Below, one piece after another: positions 35,608-45,830 of a DNA stretch of 64,000 nt. Positions within the stretch are counted from its first letter, which is position 1; each line of letters starts with the position of its first letter. This DNA comes from Halioglobus sp. (GTDB lineage Bacteria > Pseudomonadota > Gammaproteobacteria > Pseudomonadales > Halieaceae): the NCBI GenBank assembly GCA_002699145.1, contig PABK01000013.1:19425-83424 (forward strand), given 5' to 3'. Below the pieces are notes generated by a model. It ran no database searches and had not been told where the DNA came from. It saw nothing but the letters and a program-made list of their open reading frames with translations. The position numbers and the translations under genes are program-made.

Positions 35608-38373
35608 ATGGACTACTTGATCGGACAACGCTGGGTCAGCCACGCGGACGCACAGCTGGGCCTGGGCATCATCGTCGATGTCGAGGGACGACGCGTCACC
35701 CTGTCATTCCCCGCGGTCGACGAGGAGCGTACCTACGCCACCGACAACGCCCCGCTGACGCGACTGCGCTTCAAGCCGGGCGACCACATCTCCACCGTGG
35801 AGGGCGTGGAACTGCTGGTCACCGGAGTGCAGGAACAGCAGGGATTACTGCTGTACACGGGCACGGATCACCACGAGCAGGAACTCACCATCTCCGAGCT
35901 GGAGCTGAACGCCTTCGTCCAGCTGACCACGCCGCAGCAGCGCCTGCTGAACGGGCACTTCGACCGCAACAGCGAGTTCGCCCTGCGCGTCGCCACCTTT
36001 GACCACGCCGATCGCCTGCAACGCTCCTCCGCCCGCGGCCTGCTCGGCTCGCGCACCAACCTGCTGCCGCACCAGGTGTATATCGCCGCCGAAGTTGGGA
36101 GACGGCACGCACCGCGGGTGCTGCTGGCCGACGAGGTGGGCCTGGGCAAAACCATCGAGGCGGCGATGATCATCCAGCAACAGCTGATCACGGGGCGCGC
36201 CTCCCGCGTGCTGGTGCTGGTGCCGCCCAGCCTGTTGCACCAGTGGCTGGTGGAACTGCTACGCCGCTTCAACCTGCATTTCTCACTCTTCGATGCCAGC
36301 CGCCTGGACGAGGTCGGCGACGACAACCCCTTCGAGTCGGAACAACTGGTGCTGTCCAGCCTGGAGTTGTTGCTACCGCGTGCGGGTATGGCGCAGTCCG
36401 CCCTGGACGCAGGCTGGGACCTGGTGGCCGTGGACGAGGCGCATCACCTGCAGTGGAGCGAGCAAGAAGCCGGCGCGGACTACCGCTTCGTCGAACAGCT
36501 TGCCGCCCAGGTGCCGGGGCTGCTGCTGCTCACCGCCACGCCGGAACAGATCGGCCAGGAGAGTCACTTCGCGCGCCTGCGCCTGCTGGACCCCTCGCGC
36601 TTTCACGAACTGGCCGCCTTCCGCGCGCAGGAGGCCGACTTCCGCCGCTGGGGCGACCTGGTCGAACGTCTGGAAGCGGGCGAGTCCATGCACGACGAAC
36701 TGCCCCCCGGCCTGGACAGCGACGCAGAGCCGGCCGACCTGGTACGACAGATCCTCGATCGCCACGGCACCGGGCGCGTCCTGTTCCGCAACACCCGCGC
36801 CGCGGTCAGCGGATTCCCGCAACGCGTTCTGCACCGCTATCCACTGCCCAATCCGGAACAGTACAGCCTGGCCGGGGGGGAAGTCGAAGAGCGCCTGTAC
36901 CCGGAACTGCCCTACCTCGACGACAGCTGGCTGCAATTCGACCCGCGCGTCGACTGGCTGGTGCAAACGCTGAAGAAACTCAGCCCGGCCAAGGCGCTGG
37001 TCATCTGTGCCCACGCCGCCACCGCGACGGCACTGGAACACCACCTGCACCTGCGTGCCGGCATTCGCTCCTCGGCGTTCTACGAGGACCTGTCCATCAT
37101 CGAGCGCGACCGGGCGGCCGCCTATTTCGCCGAAGAGAGCGGTGGCGCCCAGGTGCTGGTGTGTTCGGAGATCGGCAGCGAGGGACGCAACTTCCAGTTC
37201 GCGCACCACCTCATCCTGTTCGACCTGCCGCTGAACCCGGACCTGCTGGAACAGCGCATTGGCCGCCTGGACAGGATCGGGCAGAGCGCCGACGTGGAAA
37301 TTCACGTGCCCTACCTGCAGGACAGCGCACAGGAAACGCTGCTGGACTGGTACGACGTCGGCCTCAACCTGTTCCGCGACAGCTGTTCCGCCGGTAACCT
37401 GATCTTCGACACCTTTGCGCAGCGCCTGCTGGTGCAGCTGGTGGCGCGCGACGATACGTTCACGCAGCTGCTCGACGACAGCGCCGAGTTCACCGCCGCG
37501 ACGCGGCGCGAGTTGCGCGAGGGCCGCGACCGGCTACTGGAGCGCAATTCCTGCCGACCCGGGATCGCCGCGCAACTTATCGAGCAGATTGTCGCGGACC
37601 AGGGCGGCCCCGCACTGGAGGACTACCTGGAAAGCCTGTGCGAGGCCTTTGGCGTCGACCAGGAACATCACTCGGAGCAGTCCTGGGTACTGCGACCATC
37701 GGAACACATGTTGACCGGCCACTTCCCCTACGTCGGCGACGAGGGCACCACCGTCACCCTGGACCGCGACACGGCGCTGGCGCGCGAGGACATGGAATTC
37801 CTCACCTGGGAACACCCCATGATCACCGAGGCCATGGACATGGTGCATTCCACGGAGCTGGGCAACGCGGCGATCGGCACCATCAAGCTGAAAGGCGTAG
37901 CGCCGGGCACCATGTTGCTGGAGGTGCTGTATACCGTTAACTGTATCGCCCCGCGCGGCCTGGGCGTCGAGCGCTTCCTGCCGCTCAGCCCCATGCGCCT
38001 GCTGGTGGACGCGCGCGGCAAGGACCTGGCGGACATCGTGCCGCACGAACGCCTCAACCAGCTCATCGAAAAAGTGAGGAAATCGGCGGCGCTGGCGATC
38101 ATCAAGCAGGTGCACGACGAGGTCGAGGCAAAGATGGCGCTGGCCTCCGCCGCCGCGCAGGAACGGCTGCAGCAGATTCTCGACAGCGCCGAGGCGCAGA
38201 TGCGCGAGCTGCTGGGCGGCGAACTGGAGCGCCTGCGCGCGCTGCGCGAGGTGAACCCCGCTATCCGCGCCGAGGAGCTGGATCACCTGTCCTGGCAGAT
38301 CCAGGAGTGCGCCGTACATATCCGCCACGCCAACCTGCAGCTGCAAGGCCTGCGCCTGATCATCACCACCTGA
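35608..38373 (+). CDS. rapA: RNA polymerase-associated ATPase RapA/HepA
   Basis: Swi2/Snf2-type ATPase of 921 residues that binds RNA polymerase and recycles it after transcription. N-terminal Tudor-like domains precede the ATPase core, with Walker A DEVGLGKT (175-182), DEAH (276-279) and the helicase C-terminal motifs SEIGSEGRNFQF and EQRIGRLDRIGQ. The C-terminal half keeps the RapA-specific region. E. coli RapA has 968 residues, so it is full length. ATG at 35608. Confidence 0.95.
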   Translation: MDYLIGQRWVSHADAQLGLGIIVDVEGRRVTLSFPAVDEERTYATDNAPLTRLRFKPGDHISTVEGVELLVTGVQEQQGLLLYTGTDHHEQELTISELELNAFVQLTTPQQRLLNGHFDRNSEFALRVATFDHADRLQRSSARGLLGSRTNLLPHQVYIAAEVGRRHAPRVLLADEVGLGKTIEAAMIIQQQLITGRASRVLVLVPPSLLHQWLVELLRRFNLHFSLFDASRLDEVGDDNPFESEQLVLSSLELLLPRAGMAQSALDAGWDLVAVDEAHHLQWSEQEAGADYRFVEQLAAQVPGLLLLTATPEQIGQESHFARLRLLDPSRFHELAAFRAQEADFRRWGDLVERLEAGESMHDELPPGLDSDAEPADLVRQILDRHGTGRVLFRNTRAAVSGFPQRVLHRYPLPNPEQYSLAGGEVEERLYPELPYLDDSWLQFDPRVDWLVQTLKKLSPAKALVICAHAATATALEHHLHLRAGIRSSAFYEDLSIIERDRAAAYFAEESGGAQVLVCSEIGSEGRNFQFAHHLILFDLPLNPDLLEQRIGRLDRIGQSADVEIHVPYLQDSAQETLLDWYDVGLNLFRDSCSAGNLIFDTFAQRLLVQLVARDDTFTQLLDDSAEFTAATRRELREGRDRLLERNSCRPGIAAQLIEQIVADQGGPALEDYLESLCEAFGVDQEHHSEQSWVLRPSEHMLTGHFPYVGDEGTTVTLDRDTALAREDMEFLTWEHPMITEAMDMVHSTELGNAAIGTIKLKGVAPGTMLLEVLYTVNCIAPRGLGVERFLPLSPMRLLVDARGKDLADIVPHERLNQLIEKVRKSAALAIIKQVHDEVEAKMALASAAAQERLQQILDSAEAQMRELLGGELERLRALREVNPAIRAEELDHLSWQIQECAVHIRHANLQLQGLRLIITT

Positions 38374-38466
38374 GATACGGCATCGCACTTTGCCGCCGCA
38401 CGAGGTAACATGAATTCGACGCGGCCGAGCCCGGCCCGCGCCCATGTGTAACGGTCAATAAGTACA

Positions 38467-39501
38467 ATGAAAAACGCAATCATTACGGGGATCACCGGCC
38501 AGGACGGGGCCTACCTGGCGCGCTACCTGCTCGAACAGGGTTACCGCGTCACCGGCACCTACCGGCGCACCAGCTCGGTCAACTTCTGGCGCATGGCAAG
38601 CCTGGGCATCACCGGGCACGAGCACCTCACGCTGGTCGAACACGACATCACCGACCTGTCCAGCTGCCTGCGCCTGGTGGATTCGGTGGGACCCGACGAG
38701 ATCTACAACCTCGCAGCGCAGAGTTTCGTCGGCGTGTCCTTCGAACAACCGATTACCACCGGGGAAATCACCGGCTTGGGCGTGGTCAACCTGCTCGAGG
38801 CTATCCGCATCGTCAACCCGGCCATCCGCTTCTACCAGGCTTCCACCTCTGAGATGTTTGGCAAGGCGCAGGCGGTGCCACAAAACGAGGACACGCCGTT
38901 CTACCCGCGCAGCCCCTACGGCGTGGCCAAGCTCTACGCACACTGGATGTCGGTAAATTACCGCGAGTCCTACGGCATCTTCGCCACCAGCGGCATCCTG
39001 TTCAATCACGAGTCACCGCTGCGCGGCAAGGAATTCGTCACGCGCAAGATCAGCGACGGGGTCGCGCGCATCAAGCTCGGCACGCTGGACACGCTGGAAC
39101 TGGGCAACCTGGACGCACAGCGCGACTGGGGCTACGCCGCCGACTACGTGGCGGGCATGCAGGCCATGTTGCAGGTCGATGCGGCCGACACTTTCGTGCT
39201 GGCTACCGGCCGCACCCAGACCATTCGCGATTTCGTCGACATGTCCTTCGCCGCCTCCGGGATACAGCTCGAATGGTCCGGCAGCGGCACTGGGGAATTC
39301 GCCGTGGACCGCGCCAGCGGGGCCAGGGTGGTATCGGTCAACCCGCGCTACTATCGGCCCGCAGAAGTGGACCTGCTCATCGGTGACGCCGGCAAGGCGC
39401 ACAGGGAACTGGGCTGGTCCGCGGACACCACGCTGGAAGAACTGTGCGAGATGATGGTCAAGGCGGACCTGGAACGCCATACCCGCGGGGAAAGTTGGTG
39501 A
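38467..39501 (+). CDS. gmd: GDP-mannose 4,6-dehydratase
   Basis: NADP-dependent SDR of 344 residues that makes GDP-4-keto-6-deoxymannose, the precursor of GDP-rhamnose, GDP-fucose and related sugars. Motifs: GITGQDGAY (8-16), STSEMFG (Thr127, Glu129) and YGVAK (Tyr151, Lys155), with [12 protein letters not shown] near the C-terminus. It is followed after 1 bp by an rmd-like reductase, so the pair probably supplies GDP-D-rhamnose to the facing glycosyltransferases. Confidence 0.95.
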   Translation: MKNAIITGITGQDGAYLARYLLEQGYRVTGTYRRTSSVNFWRMASLGITGHEHLTLVEHDITDLSSCLRLVDSVGPDEIYNLAAQSFVGVSFEQPITTGEITGLGVVNLLEAIRIVNPAIRFYQASTSEMFGKAQAVPQNEDTPFYPRSPYGVAKLYAHWMSVNYRESYGIFATSGILFNHESPLRGKEFVTRKISDGVARIKLGTLDTLELGNLDAQRDWGYAADYVAGMQAMLQVDAADTFVLATGRTQTIRDFVDMSFAASGIQLEWSGSGTGEFAVDRASGARVVSVNPRYYRPAEVDLLIGDAGKAHRELGWSADTTLEELCEMMVKADLERHTRGESW

Positions 39502-39502
39502 C

Positions 39503-40360
39503 ATGGCGGGCACGCTGCTACTGACGGGCGCAGAGGGATTTACCGGCGGGCACCTGGCCCGCGCTGCCAGGCAGCAAGGTTACAGCGTGCACGCCCTGGC
39601 GGCGGATATCACCGACGCCCGCGCCGTCGAGCAGGAACTGGCGACGCAGCACTTCGATTACGTCGTTCACCTCGCGGCCATCAGCGCGGTCACCCATGCC
39701 GACGAACTGGCCTTGTACCAGGTCAACCTGTTCGGCACGCTGAACCTGCTGCAGGGGCTACTCGCCATGGACCCGCCGCCGCGCAAGGTGATCATTGCCA
39801 GCAGCGCCAATATCTACGGTAATTCCGCCGCCTCGCCGCTGGCCGAAGACACCCCGCCCGCGCCGGTCAACCACTACGCAATGAGCAAGCTGGCCATGGA
39901 GCACATGAGCGCGACCTTCGCCGACTACCTGCCGCTGGTCACCACACGCCCCTTCAACTACACAGGGGTCGGCCACGACGAGCGCTTCGTTGTACCGAAA
40001 CTGGTGCGGCATTTTCGCGAGAAACAGCCGGCGGTGGAGCTGGGCAACCTGGAGGTGGAGCGCGAATTCAACGACGTGCGCGGCGTGTGCCTGAATTACC
40101 TGGAGCTGTTACAGCACGGCAGTCCCGGCGAGGCCTACAACCTGTGCAGCGGCGTCACCTATAGCCTGCGCGAGGTGGTGGACATACTGTCCGGCATCAC
40201 CGGACACACGCTGGAACTGCGCGTCAACCCCGCTTTCATCCGGCCCAACGAGGTTCACCGCCTGTGCGGCGACCCGGGCAAGTTGCGCGAGTGTATCGGC
40301 GATGTGCCGCACCCCCACCTGCGCGACACCCTGAGCTGGATGCTGGATTCCAGGGACTGA
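39503..40360 (+). CDS. NAD-dependent epimerase/reductase, GDP-6-deoxymannose reductase (Rmd)-like
   Basis: Extended SDR of 285 residues. The cofactor motif is TGAEGFTGGHLA, Ser101 lies in ASSANIYG, and the catalytic pair is in HYAMSK (Tyr125, Lys129). RPFNYTGVG and FVVPKLVRHF match Rmd-type reductases that reduce the Gmd product to GDP-D-rhamnose; a GDP-talose or other 6-deoxyhexose product cannot be excluded. Directly follows gmd. The next gene is convergent, 15 bp away. Confidence 0.82.
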   Translation: MAGTLLLTGAEGFTGGHLARAARQQGYSVHALAADITDARAVEQELATQHFDYVVHLAAISAVTHADELALYQVNLFGTLNLLQGLLAMDPPPRKVIIASSANIYGNSAASPLAEDTPPAPVNHYAMSKLAMEHMSATFADYLPLVTTRPFNYTGVGHDERFVVPKLVRHFREKQPAVELGNLEVEREFNDVRGVCLNYLELLQHGSPGEAYNLCSGVTYSLREVVDILSGITGHTLELRVNPAFIRPNEVHRLCGDPGKLRECIGDVPHPHLRDTLSWMLDSRD

Positions 40361-40375
40361 CCCCTGCACGGGAAG

Positions 40376-41557
40376 TCAGGCGACCTGGCGATACACCTGT
40401 AGCGTTTCACGTGCACAGCGCTCCCAGGAGAAATCCGCGGAACGCTCCCTGCCCAGGCGGCCCCAGCGATCGCGTTCGCTCTCGTCCGTCAGTAGCTGGC
40501 GCAACTTTTGCGCCAGTTCCTCGGGCTCACCGCTGTCGCACAGCAAGCAGGCGCCGCGCGAGAACTCCGCCATGGAGGTGCCGGCGCGACAGATCACCGG
40601 CACGCCGCTGCTCATCGCGTCCAGTACCGGCAGGCCAAAGCCCTCGTAGACGGAGGGATAGCAGAACACCGCCGCTCCCGAGAACAGCGCCGGCAGTTGC
40701 GACGAGGGGACGTAACCGAGGTGGCGTACGCTGCCGTCGCGTTTCAACGCCTCCAGGCGCCCGAGCAGTTCCTTGTTGAGCCAGCCCGACGAGCCGGTCA
40801 GCACCAGTGGACACTCGCGCCGCAGCGCGACGGGCAACTGCTCCCAGGCCGCGAGCAGTACGTCGATTCCCTTGCGCGGCTCGAGGGTCGCGACCAGCAA
40901 CACGTAAGCCTTGTGGTCCAGGCCGTGAGCGTCGAGGACCGGCGCGGTGGCGGCCGCGTCGCGCGGCACATAGTCCTTGTCGACGCCCTCGTAAACAGTA
41001 CACACCTTCTCCGCCGGCAGGTCGAAGTGCGCTAGCAGTTCGTCGCGCACCACGTCGGACACCGTGATCACGCGGTCCGCACGCGCCAGCGTCGCCGGTA
41101 GCTTTCTGTCGAGCCACTGCACCACGTGGGGCGGGTGGAACTGCGGGAAACGCATATGGGAGAGGTCGTGCACCGTGGTGACGCAGGGTCCGTCGTAGGG
41201 TTTGAGAATGTAGTTGGTTTCGTGGTAAATCGCTCCGGGCAGACTGTTGGCATGACGGGAGAAGCGGCGCGCCATCAGTGCGTCGTAGGCCGCCTTGCTG
41301 CCGGGCACCAGCCCCACGGCCTGGCGCACTTTCTGCAGCAGGCGCCCGGCGCCGCCGGGGCTGCCCTGCCCGCCCTGCGCGATCAGCGCGTCGGTGGCCC
41401 GCCGCTGCGCCTCACCGTCCTGCCAGTGCGTGCCGGTAAAACAGTGCACGGCGTCCACCTCGTCGCTGGCGAGGAACTGGCGCAACAGGTGAAAGCTGTA
41501 ATTGCCCACCCCGGTGATCGGCGGGCGCAGGGCCTCGGCGTTGAAGATCAGTTCCAT
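40376..41557 (-). CDS. Glycosyltransferase family 4 (mannosyl/rhamnosyltransferase-like)
   Basis: GT-B glycosyltransferase of 393 residues. Typical features are PPITGVGNYSFHLL near the N-terminus, TVHDLSHMRFP, LVATLEPRKGIDVLL and the GT4 EX7E-type region YPSVYEGFGLPVLDAMSSG. It resembles O-antigen transferases that use GDP-mannose or GDP-rhamnose, which fits the adjacent gmd-rmd pair. Last gene of a four-gene minus-strand operon. Confidence 0.88.
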   Translation of the reverse strand: MELIFNAEALRPPITGVGNYSFHLLRQFLASDEVDAVHCFTGTHWQDGEAQRRATDALIAQGGQGSPGGAGRLLQKVRQAVGLVPGSKAAYDALMARRFSRHANSLPGAIYHETNYILKPYDGPCVTTVHDLSHMRFPQFHPPHVVQWLDRKLPATLARADRVITVSDVVRDELLAHFDLPAEKVCTVYEGVDKDYVPRDAAATAPVLDAHGLDHKAYVLLVATLEPRKGIDVLLAAWEQLPVALRRECPLVLTGSSGWLNKELLGRLEALKRDGSVRHLGYVPSSQLPALFSGAAVFCYPSVYEGFGLPVLDAMSSGVPVICRAGTSMAEFSRGACLLCDSGEPEELAQKLRQLLTDESERDRWGRLGRERSADFSWERCARETLQVYRQVA

Positions 41558-41563
41558 CGCCGC

Positions 41564-43675
41564 TCAACCACGCGGGAGAACGTCACGGCCGAGCAATTCA
41601 TTCTCGACCTCGTCGAGTAGCTGTTCCAGCTTGCCGCGGAAGACCTCGTTGTTGAACTCGTGACTGCGTATGTAGGCGTTCCGCGCCATTTCCAGGCGGC
41701 GCTTGGGGTCGGCCATCACGCTGAGACTGTGCGCCTGCAATTCCTCCAGGCTGGAGAAGCGGAACCCGGATTCGCCGTGCTCGACGATCTCGCGCTGCCC
41801 GCCGCCGTCGATCACGATGGGCACGCAGTAGTTCTGCATGGATTCCACCGTGGTCATGCCGAAGTGCTCCACCAGGTGGGGCTTGCTCTCCTTCAGGCCA
41901 CAGGCATGCCAGAACAGGGCGGCGCGGCGGTAGTAGTCGCGCACCTCGCTGACCGCCGCATTGGGCCTGATCTCGATGTCGCAGGCGGCTTTCTGCGCTG
42001 CCTCCTGGACGATGTCCAGGTAGGTATTGCCCGGCGTACTGCCGCCCACCAGCACCAGTTTCCAGCCGCGGGTCTGCTCCGGGTGCTGTCGGCACAACGC
42101 GCTGAACGCCTCGATCAACTCGACCTGCTTCTTGCTGCCGCTGATCTCGAAACGCGACACGGACAGGATGATGTTTTCCTTGTCGTCTGCGCTGCTCGCG
42201 GCGTTGTACATGTTGACCGGCGGGTAGAGCTTGTGCGTCGGCTCCAGCCCCCAGCGCTTGCGCACCCAGCCACCGGTGTAGTCGCCGTTGATCATCAGGT
42301 AGTCATACTTGTCGACCTGGAAATAATGCGATTTCTCCTGGTCGGGGAAGTGGCAGACGAAAATGGACGCCGGCGACAGCGGATTGACCTTGCCGAGCAT
42401 ATTCGCGTTGACGAAGATATCGTAGTTCAGGCTCTCCCTGGCGATGATGTCGAAAACATTGTACTTCTCGCCCAGCACCATGCCCTCGTCGGCAGTGAAC
42501 CGCTCCTTCTTGTCGAAAAAGGGTATGCGGATAATCTTCATCGACGAAGCGCTCAGGTCGAGGTCAAACCACTCCCGGTAGTCCTCCAGGGTCACGTCGT
42601 TGTTGAAGATGTAGGTGACGTCGTAGCGCTCCTGCATAATCGCCGCCATCTCGGCCACGTAGCGCTGTCCTCCCCCGGCGAAGTGCCCGGCATGGTCGTA
42701 GATTCCCACCCGCGGCCGGCGCAGGCCGAGCACCACTTCCAGGTGGGAAAAGAAACTGCAGGCCGCCACTTCGCCAAGGTAACGCGGCAACGTCTTGCGC
42801 AGTTCGCGCAGGACGTCGATCACCGTCTGTGTGTCCTGGCAGCCGCACATGACACGCACGCTGTGCAACAGGGAGCGGTAGAGCAGGTCGTATTCGCCCT
42901 TCTTGAAGAAGTGTGAGCCGGGAATGCAGGCGGCCAACTCACGCGGGAAATGCTTGGCGACGAGCAGGAAGCGGTTGCGTGTGCAGAAGTATTCGCACAA
43001 CGCCTGGGAGGAGCTGCCGTGATAGCGGTGGTACAGCACACTGATGGGCGCGTACCAAAGTTGCCAGCCGTGCTTGCGGCAGCGGACGCTGTAGTCCACG
43101 TCCTCCATGAACATGATGAACTCTTCGTCCCAGGGCCCGACATCCTCCAGGCAGCGCCGGCGAAACATGACCGAACCGCCGGTGACGTACTCGCGTTGCG
43201 CCGGCAGCGCGTAGCGCGGCGAGTCCTCCTCCTCGAAGCCGATATCCTTGAAGTAGTACTGCTCGATTTCCTCCACGCCGACGCTGTTGATCAGGTCGTT
43301 GTCGGCAAAGAAGATCTTGCTCTGCACGGCGCCGATGGCCTCGTCGCGGGCAAAGACCTCGAGCATGCCCTGCAACCAGGCGCTGTCCACCGTGGCGTCG
43401 TTATTACTGATCAGGACGTAGTCGCCCTCGGTGCGCGCAATACCGAGATTGAGCGCGCGGGCATAATTGTTCTCGTCGTTCTCCACGACGGTGACAGACG
43501 GCTGCTGCTGGCGCACCCAGTCAACCGTGCCGTCTTGCGAGCCGTTGTCCACCAGGCAGACATCCAGCGACAAGCCGTCCAGGTCAAGCTGCTGCAGGGA
43601 TGCGAAGAAGTCCGGCAGGAATTCCAGTGCGTTGTAGGTAACCGTAACCAGGGCGACGCGAACTTCGCTCATCAT
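41564..43675 (-). CDS. Two-domain glycosyltransferase (GT2 plus GT4)
   Basis: Large cytoplasmic glycosyltransferase of 703 residues. The N-terminal GT-A domain (about 1-300) starts VALVTVTYNALEFLPDF and has VDNGSQDGT and SNNDATVD. The C-terminal GT-B domain (about 320-690) has YDHAGHFAGGGQRYVAEMAA, WKLVLVGGSTPGNTYLDI and HFGMTTVESMQNYCVPIV. Such fusions add two successive sugars in O-antigen or capsule synthesis. Its start overlaps the preceding small gene by 4 bp. Confidence 0.88.
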   Translation of the reverse strand: MMSEVRVALVTVTYNALEFLPDFFASLQQLDLDGLSLDVCLVDNGSQDGTVDWVRQQQPSVTVVENDENNYARALNLGIARTEGDYVLISNNDATVDSAWLQGMLEVFARDEAIGAVQSKIFFADNDLINSVGVEEIEQYYFKDIGFEEEDSPRYALPAQREYVTGGSVMFRRRCLEDVGPWDEEFIMFMEDVDYSVRCRKHGWQLWYAPISVLYHRYHGSSSQALCEYFCTRNRFLLVAKHFPRELAACIPGSHFFKKGEYDLLYRSLLHSVRVMCGCQDTQTVIDVLRELRKTLPRYLGEVAACSFFSHLEVVLGLRRPRVGIYDHAGHFAGGGQRYVAEMAAIMQERYDVTYIFNNDVTLEDYREWFDLDLSASSMKIIRIPFFDKKERFTADEGMVLGEKYNVFDIIARESLNYDIFVNANMLGKVNPLSPASIFVCHFPDQEKSHYFQVDKYDYLMINGDYTGGWVRKRWGLEPTHKLYPPVNMYNAASSADDKENIILSVSRFEISGSKKQVELIEAFSALCRQHPEQTRGWKLVLVGGSTPGNTYLDIVQEAAQKAACDIEIRPNAAVSEVRDYYRRAALFWHACGLKESKPHLVEHFGMTTVESMQNYCVPIVIDGGGQREIVEHGESGFRFSSLEELQAHSLSVMADPKRRLEMARNAYIRSHEFNNEVFRGKLEQLLDEVENELLGRDVLPRG

Positions 43676-44007
43676 CCCCCCTTGACCGGGATATCGAAGG
43701 AGTCGCGCAACCCGGCAAGTTCCGCCGCGAGCACCTGCGCGTCCGCCTCAAGCGGAACCTCTGTCAACCGCCGCGACACTGTGGGACGGTAGCTGGGCGG
43801 GCATACCTTGCGGCTGTCCGCGTAGGCGGAGCCGGGAATCTTGCTGAAATCGATCTTGCGCCGGCGATACCACCAGGCCTGCACGCTCTCCACCCGGTGC
43901 TTGAGTTCCAGGAATGCGGCCCGCAACATGGACTTCAGTTCACCGCGCCGCAGCATCCACCAGGCGTTGACCACCCGGTCGCGGAGGTAGCGCAGCCTCC
44001 TGTTCAT
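43672..44007 (-). CDS. Small unknown protein of the glycan operon
   Basis: Basic protein of 111 residues, not recognised. The first 50 residues are rich in Arg and Trp with an amphipathic helical look (RYLRDRVVNAWWMLRRGELK), and the rest is polar. No signal peptide or membrane segment is clear. It overlaps both neighbours by 4 bp, so it is translated with them and may be a partner of the glycosyltransferase. Confidence 0.7.
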   Translation of the reverse strand: MNRRLRYLRDRVVNAWWMLRRGELKSMLRAAFLELKHRVESVQAWWYRRRKIDFSKIPGSAYADSRKVCPPSYRPTVSRRLTEVPLEADAQVLAAELAGLRDSFDIPVKGG

Positions 44008-45704
44008 TGCGCCGGTGCCTGGCGCGCCAATGCGTTGAGGCTGTACACCTCCACGGCGACGCCGAAATCGAGAAACGGGCAGCGCTGCGCCGCCTCGCGG
44101 GCCTCCTCCAGCGAGGCCGCCAGGATCATGGTGTAGCTCCTGGCCGTAGTACCCGGCGAGGTCTGTGCGCCGCCCGGTTCAAAGCGGCAGGGCTCACGCA
44201 GCGCCTGCATGGGGCTGCCCTCGGCCAGTTCCAGCGTGTGCACCCACTCCTGCAGACGGGATACCAGGGCGTCGCGCCGCTCCTCCTCCCAGCTTTCCAG
44301 GTCGGGCCCGTCGAAAAAATAGGCGATCATGTAACGCGACTTCTCCACGCCCTCGTCCAGGCGGCGCTGGAATTCCTCCAGCTTGACGCCGACTCCCGAC
44401 AGCGACGGGTCGATCTCATGCGCCATGCGCAGGAGCTTGATCGCGGCGGGCAGGTCGCGATGGCCGAGCTTGACCGCGGCGCGGCGCAACAGCCGGGCGT
44501 CCGCCTCACTCAGGGTAATGGACCTGCCCGGTGTATCGGCATCACTGCCCGCGGTGGACTCGATCAGGCTGGCGATAATGCGCCCGCAGGCCTCGCTGTA
44601 CTGGCGCGCGTCGAGGACGCCCCTGCCCTCCTTTTTGACGATCTTGAGCACCGCCATGAGCATCTCGATGAGCGTGTCATCCAGCTCCAGCGGCGCCGGC
44701 GGAGGTTTGGAGGGCTCGCGAAACAACGGGCCTTCGTCGGGAAAGAATTTTTCCCGCAGCAGTTCGTTACTTTCGCGAAAGGCGTCGAACAGTTCGTGCT
44801 GCGATTCCAGGGAGGGCAGCTGGCCCTTGCCGCGGGAGCGCTGGTTGATCAGTTTTCGGCACTTGTCGCGGATTGCGCCCTCCTCGACGGAGGCGGTGCG
44901 GATGGGAAAGGCGCGATTGACCGCCAGGGCGAAGGCCTGTCCCGCCGGGGTCAGCGATTCGTTCTCGCTCTGGAAGTTCTTGTTCACCTTGCCCACCAGT
45001 GAGGGGTCGATGCGCGCGGTGAAGTCGTCCAGCAGGTCGCCATTGAGGAAATGCTGTTTGTCGAACAGGGCGACCTCCAGCGCGTCGCGGCCGAAGCAGC
45101 GCTCCCAGTTGGCCAGCATGGTGTGGTAATTGAAATAGTAGTTACCCGGCGCGCAGCGTTGCATGAAGACATCGAAGGATTCCATGCCGCCGGATTTCAG
45201 GTGCGTGGAATAATAGGAGGCACAGGTCGTGACCTGCTCACGCAGGTAGCACAGTATGCGGATATCTTCGAAATAGGGAGACAGCAACGCGTGGACATTG
45301 TCCATCTCCTCTTCTGTGCGGATACGCGAGTGGAAATGCTCGCTGCTGATGAGTACCGTGTGCACGCCCCTGGGCAGCGACGCCAGTTCCGCCTCGAATT
45401 CGCGCAGGAAGCCGGCCTTGTACTCCTGCCGCTGCTCCAGGGTCAGGATGCCCTGGTGGCGGTAAAAATCGTCGAATTTGTCGTCATTGATACAGTAGGC
45501 GGGCAGCGCGCGGTTGTTCTGTTTGCCCGCGCTCTGGATGAAATGGTAGCCCGCGCCACGGAACTTCCTGCGGTTGACGTAGAGCAATTTCTGGATGGAG
45601 GTGGTACCGGTTTTTTCGGTACCGATGTGGACAATGGCTCTCAATCGTTCGCCCCTGCAAACCCGCACTGCCGCCGAGTCGCCGGCTTGCGAAACCCGCG
45701 CCAT
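44004..45704 (-). CDS. Sulfotransferase-like protein fused to a YCII-type domain
   Basis: Protein of 566 residues. The start of a sulfotransferase fold is clear: the PAPS phosphate loop HIGTEKTGTTSIQ at 26-38, then VLISSEHFHSRI and ILCYLREQVTTCASYYSTHL. Residues from about 458 (YMIAYFFDGPD, later SYTMILAASLEEAREAAQRC, VEVYSL) look like a YCII-related domain, usually a free-standing small protein. The middle is helical and unassigned. It probably sulfates a glycan made by this locus. The start is unsure: ATG 45704, GTG 45707 and TTG 45644 are all possible. Confidence 0.75.
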   Translation of the reverse strand: MARVSQAGDSAAVRVCRGERLRAIVHIGTEKTGTTSIQKLLYVNRRKFRGAGYHFIQSAGKQNNRALPAYCINDDKFDDFYRHQGILTLEQRQEYKAGFLREFEAELASLPRGVHTVLISSEHFHSRIRTEEEMDNVHALLSPYFEDIRILCYLREQVTTCASYYSTHLKSGGMESFDVFMQRCAPGNYYFNYHTMLANWERCFGRDALEVALFDKQHFLNGDLLDDFTARIDPSLVGKVNKNFQSENESLTPAGQAFALAVNRAFPIRTASVEEGAIRDKCRKLINQRSRGKGQLPSLESQHELFDAFRESNELLREKFFPDEGPLFREPSKPPPAPLELDDTLIEMLMAVLKIVKKEGRGVLDARQYSEACGRIIASLIESTAGSDADTPGRSITLSEADARLLRRAAVKLGHRDLPAAIKLLRMAHEIDPSLSGVGVKLEEFQRRLDEGVEKSRYMIAYFFDGPDLESWEEERRDALVSRLQEWVHTLELAEGSPMQALREPCRFEPGGAQTSPGTTARSYTMILAASLEEAREAAQRCPFLDFGVAVEVYSLNALARQAPAQ

Positions 45705-45830
45705 CACTGCCGATAGCGCCTCAGGCGGCCCATGTTAGCCAATGGGGGCAGCCTGTCAATGCGCGCGCTCCAGAGTGCGCGGCAGTGCACAGTTTTCCGC
45801 CCGCGGCCTGGGCTGGCGCGACCTGTCGGC

